Part shown: piece by piece, positions 1 to 8,881 of the stretch
Layout of the letters: the number at the start of each line of letters is the position of its first letter
How positions within the stretch are numbered: position 1 is the stretch's first letter
NCBI GenBank assembly: GCA_900539655.1
Contig: UQCR01000018.1
Location: forward strand, 14,249 to 78,248
Length of the DNA: 64,000 bases
Direction: 5' to 3'
Origin: an uncultured Robinsoniella sp.
Lineage (GTDB): Bacteria; Bacillota; Clostridia; Lachnospirales; Lachnospiraceae
Position numbers and translations under genes: made by a program
The notes under the pieces: model-generated
What the model saw: the letters and a program-made list of their open reading frames with translations, nothing else
Databases searched by the model: none
What the model was told of the DNA's origin: nothing

Positions 1-1
1 A

Positions 2-3000
2 TTGGGAGCAGACGGCGGAGTGCTGCAGATTGGAAAAGCAAACTGGGGCAACGGTGAATATTTCGGAGGCCAGATTGATAATATACAGATTTACAATTAT
101 GCCAGAACCGAAGATGAGATCAATGATCAGGTAACGGTAGTTTACAAAGCGGGCAGCAATGGTACGCTTCAGGGAGTGACAGAAGAGAAGATCCCAAGGG
201 GCGGCAGTACTTCCGGAGTGGAAGCGGTAGCAGACGAGGGATATCATTTTAAACAGTGGAGTGATGGCATTACCGATGCGGTTAGAAAAGACGAAAATGT
301 AGCCGAAAGTTTTGAAGTCACTGCAATGTTTGAGAAGGATGAGGAAGTTGCAGATGAGAATCTGATTGCCAGCTTTACCTTTGATGACGAAGAGAGCGGA
401 TTTACAGGTGCGGGAGCGAAAGCTACGGTAAATGGAACGCCGGTTCTGGAAGACAGCTATGATAATGCCGGAAAGGCAATGTCCATTAGCAGCGCTAACT
501 GGTTTGGCATAGCTAAAGAAGATGAAACACCCCTTTTGAAGGGACTGGATGAGATTACAATATCCTATGACAGCAAAGCATCCTCCAGCGGAAACGGATG
601 GGCATTTTATGCAGCACCAAATCTGAATGCCCAGGTAGGGAATCCGGCTAGTGAACATTATCTTGGAATTATGGATAAAGCATCGGGAATGACGGTAGAG
701 CGTTATAACAATACCGGGAAAAGGCCTGGCAACAATATTTCAGCCGGATCATCCGACCAATGGAAGCATGTTGACCTGGTTGTTACAGAAAGTACTTCCA
801 CCCTGTATGTGAATGGGGAAAAAGTGGGTGAACAGACCAGTACGTATAAGCTGAGTGATATTCTGGGTGAAACAGGCGGCATCATTCAGATCGGTAAAGC
901 GAACTGGGGAAACGGAGAATATTATCAGGGCCTCATTGATAATGTGAAAATTTATAATACAGCAAAATCCCCGGAATTTATCAAAGAACATACTACAATT
1001 AAGAATCCGGAACCGGTTAAGCCTGTTGCACCTGATGTAGTGGAAGATGGCGGTTTACTTGCACAGTACGATATGAGTGCGATAGAAGACGGAAAATTAA
1101 AGGATGTCAGCGGTCTTGGAAATGATGCGGCTGCAGTAGGATTTACACAGGAAAATATCTTAGTCGTAGAAGATGTTCCGGCACTTAATTTTACCGGAAA
1201 TAAAAGCCAGTACATAGAACTTCCCATGATAGAAGGGGTTATGGATGAGGAATTTACCATTGAAACAACGGTTAGTACTTCAATTGGTGCATATCACTGG
1301 CTCTGGTGTCTGGGTTCCAAGGTAAAAGGAACCGGAAATAATTATCTCTATGTAGATCCCTGTTACAGCAATGGATACGTAAGAGGAGGAATTAAAGGAG
1401 CGACAGAGGAACGGATCTTCGGCGGCTGCCACAGCCTTCCAAAAGATGGTTCTTATGGAACGATTACCATAACTTATAAAGATAAAATCCTGTCCTATTA
1501 TCTGGACGGAGAGATTATAACGACCTTTAAGTTTGATACCAGCGTGAAGGAAATCCTGGAGAATGGAACAGAAAATAACGTTATGGGTTATATCGGACGT
1601 TCTCTTTGGTCAGCAGATCCTGGTTTGAAAGCTAAAGTTGCAGACTTTAAAATTTATGATAAGGCACTTACAGAAGAGCAGATTTCCGGAGCTGACAGAC
1701 TGGATGACAGTGCAAAAGTAGCAGCAGCAAAAGAAGCACTGGATATTCCCAATGCAGATGATGTACGTGGAAATATAACACTTCAGGATGAGCTGGAAGG
1801 TGCGGCAATTACCTGGACCAGCAGCAATGAAGAGGTGGTCACCTCCAGAGCAAGGAGCCAGGATGATCTGGTAACACCAGCGGGCGTGGTTACAAGAGGG
1901 GAAACAGATCAGAAGGTTACCCTCACAGCACATATTACAAGCGGAGATGTAACGGACAGCCAGACATTTGAACTGACTGTAAAAAAAGCAGTGGCCCAGG
2001 ATCCATATGTGGCATATCTGTTTGGAAGTTTTACAGGAACAGAGGGTAAAGATACCGACGAGCAGATCTACTTTGCATCCAGTAAGGACGGATATTTCTA
2101 TACGGACCTCAATGACTGCAAACCAATACTGACAAGTACCGTGGGTGAAAAAGGAGTACGCGATCCATTTATTATGCGTTCCGCAGAAGGAGACCGGTTC
2201 TACATGCTGGCAACCGATCTGAGCATTTATCACCGGGGAGGCTGGGGACAGGCAATGGGAACCACCACCGGAAGCAGGGATTTAATCATATGGGAATCCA
2301 CTGACCTGGTAAACTGGTCAGAGCCACGGGCAGTGACGGTATCTTCTCCTACAGGAGGATGTGCATGGGCACCGGAAGCAATTTATGATGAAACAACAGG
2401 AGAATACGTAGTATACTGGGCAACCAATGATATGACCGATGAGATCGGTGATGGCGTTCTTCAGATTTATTATGCGAAGACCCGGGACTTTGTTACATTT
2501 ACCGAAGCAAAAGAGTACATTACCCGTGGTGCAAGCCAGTCTATCATAGATACAACAATGATTAAAGGCAATGATGGTTATTATTACAGGGCATCAGCAG
2601 ACGGACAGATCACATTGGAGAGAAGTACATCCATCTTTGGAAACTGGGAAGTTGTAACCAATCTGAACAGCCTTGGTTTAGGTGGGGATATGACAGGAAG
2701 GAAACTGGAAGGTCCGGAGCTGTTTAAATTCAATGACGGCACAACCTTTGGACTGTATGCAGACCAGTTTGCAGAAGGAAAAGGCTACCTTCCTGTTATT
2801 ACCACAGATTTAAATGATAAAACGGGAACAGCATGGAAGAAATTAACATCCGATGAGTATTCTTTTGATACTCTGAAAAAACGCCATGGCACCATCCTGA
2901 ATCTGACTCAGAAAGAGTATGATGCAGTTATGAAGGCATATGGGAAAGCGGAGACAGAGGATGATGAAGATGCAGCAGTAACAGAACCATTTGCATATTA

Positions 3001-6000
3001 CCCATTAACCAATGATCTGAAAGACGGTACTGATAATGGATTTGACGGTGTTCTGACAGGTGAGGCTGAATTTGCAGCAAAAGATAAAGGGGGTATTGTA
3101 TTCCCGGCTGGAACTTCAACGGTAGGCAAAAATTATGTGAAGCTGGATGATGGTATCCTTACAAAACTGCAGGATGCAAAAGAATTAACAGTTACGGCGT
3201 GGGTACGTAATGATGTAACCAATACCAATTCCAATGACCGTTCAACTGTATTTGCTTTTGGAAGCGATGAGAAAAACGGATATGCTTTCTCTACGCTGAA
3301 CTGGGCAAGTGCCAGAACAACATTTATGTTAAATGGCAAAGAGGCAGGCGGTGCCTGGGGAGCAAAGGACGGAACCAGTATTCTGGGGGATACGCCTGGA
3401 AATCAAAAATCGCCTCTGGGTTCATGGTATCAGATAGCCATGACGATCCGGGATGTAACAGAAGCAGATGGTACCCCGGCAACAACTCTGAAATACTATA
3501 TGAATGGAGAATTGTTATGTACGGCGACAACACCTGCATCCATCTCCAGTCTGGGAACACTTACCTATGCTTACATAGGAACCGGAAACAACGATTCCTT
3601 TAAAGATTTCCAGGGCGGAATCCGGGAAGTGAAATTCGTGGAATCCATATTGTCCGGTAAGCAGATTAGAGAAAACTATGAACAGGAAGATGCTAAATAC
3701 CAGAAAACAGACGCTGAAACGGTAGCAGAAGTAAAAGAGGCCCTGACGATTCCAAATGCAGATGCAGTTCTAGGCAACATTACGCTGCCGGCAGAAATGG
3801 ATGGAACCAAAATCAACTGGACAAGTTCAGATGAGCAGACAGTCAGTGCAAAAGAAGCAGTAAATGAAAACTATGACAATACCCCAGCCGGAGTGGTTAC
3901 CAGAGGGGAAAAAGACAAAAACGTTGTTCTTACGGCTTTGATCTCCAAAGGGGAAGCACAGGATACCAAGGAGATTACCGTAACCGTAAAGGCAAAATCC
4001 AATATAACAGAAGATGATTTTGAAGCTTATGTATTTGCTTATTTTAAAGGTGAAGGATCAGCCACAGGAGAACAGATTTATTTTGCTACCAGTGAAGACG
4101 GACTTAATTGGAAGGATATGAATGACGGTGAACCGGTTCTCAAATCAGAACTGGGAGAAAAAGGACTTCGTGACCCATTCATTATCCGTTCACCGGAAGG
4201 AGACAAATTCTATCTGATCGCAACGGATTTGAAGATTAATGGCGGAAATGGATGGGGAGCTGCTCAAAATTCCGGAAGCCAGAGCATTATGGTTTGGGAA
4301 TCAACAGATATGGTAAATTGGTCCAATCAGCGTATGGCAAAGGTTGCTCTGGATGATGCAGGCTGTACCTGGGCACCGGAAGCTTTTTATGATGAAAAGA
4401 CAGGAGAATATATTGTATTCTGGGCATCTAAGACCAGTGCGGATAATTATGGTGTACAAAGAGTGTATTATAGCAAGACCAGAGACTTCTACAGCTTTAC
4501 AGAACCGGAGCTTTGGATAGAACTTCACAATCAGGCAGGAAATGCAATCAGTGTAATTGACACTTCCGTTATTTCCGTCATGGAAAATGGTAAGAAAGTA
4601 TACTATCGTTTCTCCAAAAATGAGGCCGGAGAAGATCATGATGTAACCGGCGGCAATGGAAAATATACAATCGTAGAAAAGAGTGATTCCTTACTTGGCG
4701 GCTGGACTGAGGTAACATCCTTAAAAGACCAGAGATATGTAGAAGGAGGAACCTGCTTTAAATTCAATGGTGAGGACAAGTGGTGCCTGCTTCTGGATGA
4801 CTTTGGGGGTGTTGGATATTACCCAATGATTACAACGGATCTTGGAAGTGGAGAGTTTACCAGACTGGACAGCAGCAAGTATTCCTTCCCGTCCACAATG
4901 CGTCATGGTACCGTAATGTCACTGACCCGTGAAGAATACGAAGCAATTCAGAAGAAGTGGTATGATGAAGCATCCGTAAACACGGAAGCAGAAGAGGAAA
5001 ATGCAGTACTGAAATACAGTTTTGAAGATGCAGACGGAGGAAGTACGATAAAAGACGACTCCGGTAAAGGCCACGACGGTAAGATTTATGGTAATGCAGC
5101 CTATGTAGAGGATAAGGAGAAAGGAACTGTTCTGTATCTGAACGGAACCCAGGGAACTTATGCAGAACTGCCTCAGGGATTCTTCGACGGAAGAAATAAG
5201 ATGACCATTTCAATGGATGTAAAAGCAGAGGTGGTTGACGGTAACTTCTTCACATTTGCTATTGGTAAGAACAGCAACAGATACCTTTTCTTAAAAACAC
5301 AAAATACACAGTCCAGGGTATCGATCACGACCGGTTCCTACAATTCCGAGCAGACTGCAAGCGGAACGACATCAGCCATCAAAGGTAAATGGATGAATAT
5401 TACCATGGTGGTAACACCGGAAAAAATCACATTTTATAAAGACGGAAAGCTTTTGGGAGAGCAGAAAGTAACGGTTAAAATGTCAGAGCTGGGTACAAAC
5501 CTGTTTGCTTACCTGGGTAAATCATTCTATAGCCTGGACAATTATTTCAAGGGATATTTTGATAATATTGAAGTATATAACCGTGCAATGGAAGCAAAAG
5601 AAGTTGCAGACAAGTATGGAGAGCCGGTAACAGAGAAATATACAATTACCTACAAAGCAGGAGAGCATGGCAAAATAACAGGTGACGCAACCCAGACACT
5701 GGAAAAGGGAACGACCGGCACTAAGGTTGAAGCAGTGGCTGATTCGGGATATGAATTCAGTAAATGGAGCGACGGCAGCACCCAGGCGGCACGTACTGAT
5801 CTGGCGGAAAAAGACATTACCTATACGGCATACTTTGTCAAAACCCAGGTAACACCGCCTACTGAGCCACCGGAAACAGAAACACCTCCAACGGAGAAGC
5901 CAACCGAGAAGCCAACGGAAAAGCCAACAGAGAAGCCGACTGAGAAGCCAACCGAGCCATCCACGGAAAAACCAAAACCGACGACGCCTGCAGCAAAAAG

Positions 6001-6481
6001 TGTAAAGATCAATAAAAAGAAAATTACAATTGGCCTGAAAGAAAAAGTAACATTAAAAGCTACCGTATCTCCAAAAGGAGCTTCCCAGAAAGTAACCTGG
6101 TCTTCCAGCAAAAAATCCGTTGTAAAAGTAAACAGCAAGGGACAGATTGAAGGAAAGAAAACAGGAAAAGCTACGATAACGGTTAAAACATCAAATAAGA
6201 AAACTTATAAGTGTACCGTAATCGTTCGTAAAGCTCCAAGTAAAATTAGTTTAAATACAAAAGACAGGAAATTAAAGGTAGGAAAGAGCTTCCAACTGAA
6301 AGTCAGCCTTCCGTCCAAGACGGCAAGCTATAGCATCCGGTACTCTTCCTCCAGAACATCCGTTGCAGTTGTTTCTTCCACAGGTAAGATCACAGCCAAG
6401 AAAAAAGGAACAACGACAATCAAAGTAAGAGCATTTAACGGAAAGTATAAAAAGATAAAAATCAAAGTCGTAAAAAAATAA
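2..6481 (+). CDS. Giant secreted GH43/LamG/Ig-like protein (5' end cut by window edge)
   Basis: Extracellular multimodular glycosidase, probably acting on arabinan or arabinoxylan side chains. The gene enters from outside the window; 2159 residues are visible with no signal peptide. Module order in visible residues (approximate): LamG tail 1-40, InlB-type beta repeat 45-112, LamG 118-335, LamG 345-570, atrophied Ig-like 575-660, GH43 665-990, LamG 995-1235, Ig-like 1240-1330, second GH43 1335-1640, LamG 1655-1870, InlB-type repeat 1880-1945, five TEKP units 1964-1983, two Big_2 domains to the end. Both GH43 copies keep the base Asp (VRDPF near 719, LRDPF near 1390), WAPEA, and a Glu-Gly where the acid is expected (EGPEL near 903, EGGTC near 1580). 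No LPXTG anchor is visible; the basic Big_2 tail may hold the protein at the wall. First visible gene of the 1-15.8 kb secretome cluster. The exact substrate cannot be read. Confidence 0.85.
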   Translation: MGADGGVLQIGKANWGNGEYFGGQIDNIQIYNYARTEDEINDQVTVVYKAGSNGTLQGVTEEKIPRGGSTSGVEAVADEGYHFKQWSDGITDAVRKDENVAESFEVTAMFEKDEEVADENLIASFTFDDEESGFTGAGAKATVNGTPVLEDSYDNAGKAMSISSANWFGIAKEDETPLLKGLDEITISYDSKASSSGNGWAFYAAPNLNAQVGNPASEHYLGIMDKASGMTVERYNNTGKRPGNNISAGSSDQWKHVDLVVTESTSTLYVNGEKVGEQTSTYKLSDILGETGGIIQIGKANWGNGEYYQGLIDNVKIYNTAKSPEFIKEHTTIKNPEPVKPVAPDVVEDGGLLAQYDMSAIEDGKLKDVSGLGNDAAAVGFTQENILVVEDVPALNFTGNKSQYIELPMIEGVMDEEFTIETTVSTSIGAYHWLWCLGSKVKGTGNNYLYVDPCYSNGYVRGGIKGATEERIFGGCHSLPKDGSYGTITITYKDKILSYYLDGEIITTFKFDTSVKEILENGTENNVMGYIGRSLWSADPGLKAKVADFKIYDKALTEEQISGADRLDDSAKVAAAKEALDIPNADDVRGNITLQDELEGAAITWTSSNEEVVTSRARSQDDLVTPAGVVTRGETDQKVTLTAHITSGDVTDSQTFELTVKKAVAQDPYVAYLFGSFTGTEGKDTDEQIYFASSKDGYFYTDLNDCKPILTSTVGEKGVRDPFIMRSAEGDRFYMLATDLSIYHRGGWGQAMGTTTGSRDLIIWESTDLVNWSEPRAVTVSSPTGGCAWAPEAIYDETTGEYVVYWATNDMTDEIGDGVLQIYYAKTRDFVTFTEAKEYITRGASQSIIDTTMIKGNDGYYYRASADGQITLERSTSIFGNWEVVTNLNSLGLGGDMTGRKLEGPELFKFNDGTTFGLYADQFAEGKGYLPVITTDLNDKTGTAWKKLTSDEYSFDTLKKRHGTILNLTQKEYDAVMKAYGKAETEDDEDAAVTEPFAYYPLTNDLKDGTDNGFDGVLTGEAEFAAKDKGGIVFPAGTSTVGKNYVKLDDGILTKLQDAKELTVTAWVRNDVTNTNSNDRSTVFAFGSDEKNGYAFSTLNWASARTTFMLNGKEAGGAWGAKDGTSILGDTPGNQKSPLGSWYQIAMTIRDVTEADGTPATTLKYYMNGELLCTATTPASISSLGTLTYAYIGTGNNDSFKDFQGGIREVKFVESILSGKQIRENYEQEDAKYQKTDAETVAEVKEALTIPNADAVLGNITLPAEMDGTKINWTSSDEQTVSAKEAVNENYDNTPAGVVTRGEKDKNVVLTALISKGEAQDTKEITVTVKAKSNITEDDFEAYVFAYFKGEGSATGEQIYFATSEDGLNWKDMNDGEPVLKSELGEKGLRDPFIIRSPEGDKFYLIATDLKINGGNGWGAAQNSGSQSIMVWESTDMVNWSNQRMAKVALDDAGCTWAPEAFYDEKTGEYIVFWASKTSADNYGVQRVYYSKTRDFYSFTEPELWIELHNQAGNAISVIDTSVISVMENGKKVYYRFSKNEAGEDHDVTGGNGKYTIVEKSDSLLGGWTEVTSLKDQRYVEGGTCFKFNGEDKWCLLLDDFGGVGYYPMITTDLGSGEFTRLDSSKYSFPSTMRHGTVMSLTREEYEAIQKKWYDEASVNTEAEEENAVLKYSFEDADGGSTIKDDSGKGHDGKIYGNAAYVEDKEKGTVLYLNGTQGTYAELPQGFFDGRNKMTISMDVKAEVVDGNFFTFAIGKNSNRYLFLKTQNTQSRVSITTGSYNSEQTASGTTSAIKGKWMNITMVVTPEKITFYKDGKLLGEQKVTVKMSELGTNLFAYLGKSFYSLDNYFKGYFDNIEVYNRAMEAKEVADKYGEPVTEKYTITYKAGEHGKITGDATQTLEKGTTGTKVEAVADSGYEFSKWSDGSTQAARTDLAEKDITYTAYFVKTQVTPPTEPPETETPPTEKPTEKPTEKPTEKPTEKPTEPSTEKPKPTTPAAKSVKINKKKITIGLKEKVTLKATVSPKGASQKVTWSSSKKSVVKVNSKGQIEGKKTGKATITVKTSNKKTYKCTVIVRKAPSKISLNTKDRKLKVGKSFQLKVSLPSKTASYSIRYSSSRTSVAVVSSTGKITAKKKGTTTIKVRAFNGKYKKIKIKVVKK

Positions 6482-6502
6482 GAAACAGGTAAAAGCAGCG
6501 AT

Positions 6503-6542
6503 AACAGAATCCATAGCCCATGAAAAGGCTGTGGATTCTGTT
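6503..6542 (+). promoter_or_regulatory. Long intercistronic stem-loop
   Basis: A 16-bp stem (left arm 6503-6518, right arm 6527-6542, one G-U pair, 8-nt loop) lies 22 bases after the first GH43 gene. No T run follows, so it is more likely an mRNA stabiliser, processing site or partial attenuator between the two cistrons than a full terminator. Confidence 0.6.
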
Positions 6543-6623
6543 GAATGCTCAGATGCCAGACAGCAATTTTTAAATATGGTCTGGAAAAAGCAGTTTTTAA
6601 ACAGGAAAAGGAGGAAATGGGTA

Positions 6624-8864
6624 ATGAAAAAGAAAGTAATGGCAGGCATTATATCCGCATCCATACTGCTTCAGTCCGGCATGATACCCGGGATGGAACT
6701 GAAACCACTGGCAGCCGGGAATACCGCACCCAGGGAAACCGTTGTAGAAAAAAGTACGCTTGGAAATCCCATTCTCGGGTTCGATGATGAAAATAATCTA
6801 ACTTACGGGGGTGATCCGTCTGTGCTGGTAGACGGCGATACGGTGTATATCTACGTGGGACATGATGTGGCACAAAATGAAAGCTATGTAATGCCAAATT
6901 ATCTCTGCTATTCTACCCAGGATATGGAGAACTGGAAATACGAAGGCGTAATGATGGACATGACGGACGTGTCCTGGGCTGATAACAACTCTGCCTGGGC
7001 AGGGCAGGTCATGAAACATAACGATAAGTATTACATGTATTTTTGCTCCTGGGATAATACGGCATGGGGAAAACAGTCAATTGGCGTGGCTGTATCCGAC
7101 AGCCCTACCGGACCTTTTCAGGATATTGGCTATTCTATGATAAAAGGAACCGTAACAGAGCCGGAAACCAGTACCTGGAACGATATAGACCCCACTGCGT
7201 GGATTGAAACCGATGAAAATGGAGAAGAACATATCTATCTGTCCTGGGGAAATGGGCTTCTCTATCTGTGTGAGCTGAATCAGGATATGATATCGGTCAA
7301 AGACCAGAACCAGGATGGAAAGATAACCATGGGAGATGATATCTGGCAGCAGACCATTGAAGGCATGGATTATACCTATACGGAAGCACCTTATCTGTAC
7401 CGCCAGCAGGATCAGGGCGGAAATTATTATGGTCCCTATTATCTCTTTTTTGCATTGAACTGGAGGGAAGGTCTGGCGTATTGTACGACTGATGACCTTA
7501 CCGATGGAAAGTGGGATTTCGGGGGATTGCTGATGCCTCCTAATGCCACCGCCAATACAAACCATCCGGCAGTTTTTGATTTTAAGGGAAAGACATATTT
7601 TATTTACCACAATGGCTCCCTGCCCCATGGCAGTGGATTCAGACGTTCCGTGTGTGTGGAGGAATTTTCCATTCGGGAAGACGGAGGAATTGATCTGATT
7701 CAGGAGACAGCGACGGGGCTGACCGGTAAAATAAGCCGCATATATGACTATTCGGGGGTACCTGTGGCACATGAGAATTTTGTGAACAGCTGGAATGATA
7801 GCGATTATCCCATCAGCGCATCGTTATTGTCAAGCCTCAGTGCTGAAATAGAAGATGCATCCTGGGAAATTGTTCCGGGTAAGGCGGATAAGACGAAGGA
7901 TTCCTATATCTCCATTGAATCCTATAATAAGCCGGGACTGTATTTGTCTGCAAAGGATGAAGAGGTTGTACTGACGCAGGATACATATGGAACCACCCAG
8001 GAAGCTGACAATATGACATTTCGAACTCTGGAAGGATTTGCGGGATATGGGGTAACGCTGGAAAGTGTGGCAAAGCCCGGATATTACCTCACCTGTAAGG
8101 AAGGAAAGTTGGTACTGCAATCGAATCCGGAAGAAAAACAGTGTACGTTTGTCATCGATACAGACTCAGATAAAAAACCGGAAGAACAGGCAAAATTAAG
8201 TGCGGTCCGTGTACTGAAAACGAAACGGACTTATCTAAAAGGAGATACTCTGAATACGGATGACCTTCAGATAACAGCCTGTTACTCAGACGGCAGCCGG
8301 AAAAAAGTAACCGGATACAGTACCAATGCAGGTTCTCTGGATATGAAGACAGCAGGTGAAAAGCCATTAAAAGTCAGCTATACCCATCAGGGAGTAACCG
8401 TATCTGCGGATGTACGCATACTGGTAGAGGAGAAACCTTCCATTTCACAGGAAGTTCCAAAGCCTGCCCAGCCGCAGAAAACCGTACCGAAAAAAGATGC
8501 AGCCTATACAAGCGGCGGATTAAAATATAAGGTCACAAAATCAGCGGCTAAGAATGGTACTGTATCCGTAACCGGAACGACTAAGAAGAATCCAACTTCT
8601 ATAAAGATACCTGCTGAAATTAAAATAAACGGGTATACATTTAAGGTTACAGGTATTCAAAGTAAAGCATTTTATAAGAAGACAAAGATCAAGAATATAA
8701 CAATCGGTAAAAATGTCAAAAGCATAGGAAAAAATGCTTTTAAAAATATCAACAAAAAGGCAGTCTTTAAGATTCCTTCTTTCAGGTACGGAACAGTAAA
8801 AAAACTGCTCACTGCTAAAACGGGATATGAAAAGAAGACCATGAAACTGAAGAAGATTTCATAA
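6624..8864 (+). CDS. Secreted GH43 glycosidase with AbfB-like, Ig-like and BspA-type LRR domains
   Basis: Secreted arabinosidase or xylosidase-type enzyme, 746 residues. The start at 6624 is chosen because an AGGAGG-like site sits just upstream and it opens a clean signal peptide (MKKKVMAGIISASILL, cleavage near 31); an in-frame ATG at 6531 would precede the signal peptide. GH43 five-blade propeller about 45-400: base Asp64 in GGDPSV, DIDPTAW, and acid Glu near 255 in YTEAPYL. About 430-535 resembles an AbfB beta-trefoil, the arabinofuranose-binding module; 545-625 is an Ig-like Big_3 domain; 655-740 is an LRR_5/BspA-type repeat ending in a Lys-rich tail. It overlaps the edge of the next reading frame, so co-transcription with neighbours is likely. 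GH43 membership is firm; arabinofuranosidase versus xylosidase is inference from the AbfB-like module. Confidence 0.85.
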   Translation: MKKKVMAGIISASILLQSGMIPGMELKPLAAGNTAPRETVVEKSTLGNPILGFDDENNLTYGGDPSVLVDGDTVYIYVGHDVAQNESYVMPNYLCYSTQDMENWKYEGVMMDMTDVSWADNNSAWAGQVMKHNDKYYMYFCSWDNTAWGKQSIGVAVSDSPTGPFQDIGYSMIKGTVTEPETSTWNDIDPTAWIETDENGEEHIYLSWGNGLLYLCELNQDMISVKDQNQDGKITMGDDIWQQTIEGMDYTYTEAPYLYRQQDQGGNYYGPYYLFFALNWREGLAYCTTDDLTDGKWDFGGLLMPPNATANTNHPAVFDFKGKTYFIYHNGSLPHGSGFRRSVCVEEFSIREDGGIDLIQETATGLTGKISRIYDYSGVPVAHENFVNSWNDSDYPISASLLSSLSAEIEDASWEIVPGKADKTKDSYISIESYNKPGLYLSAKDEEVVLTQDTYGTTQEADNMTFRTLEGFAGYGVTLESVAKPGYYLTCKEGKLVLQSNPEEKQCTFVIDTDSDKKPEEQAKLSAVRVLKTKRTYLKGDTLNTDDLQITACYSDGSRKKVTGYSTNAGSLDMKTAGEKPLKVSYTHQGVTVSADVRILVEEKPSISQEVPKPAQPQKTVPKKDAAYTSGGLKYKVTKSAAKNGTVSVTGTTKKNPTSIKIPAEIKINGYTFKVTGIQSKAFYKKTKIKNITIGKNVKSIGKNAFKNINKKAVFKIPSFRYGTVKKLLTAKTGYEKKTMKLKKIS

Positions 8865-8881
8865 TGAGGGGGAGAACGAAT

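Noticed and set aside
1610..2233. Long open frame on the minus strand inside the giant GH43 gene
   Set aside because: Lies wholly within a clear coding gene, rich in Cys, Phe and Ile in no domain pattern, and has no ribosome site; it is a composition shadow.
7077..7772. 231-codon minus-strand frame across the second GH43 gene
   Set aside because: Fully overlaps a conserved catalytic domain on the plus strand and shows no family features.
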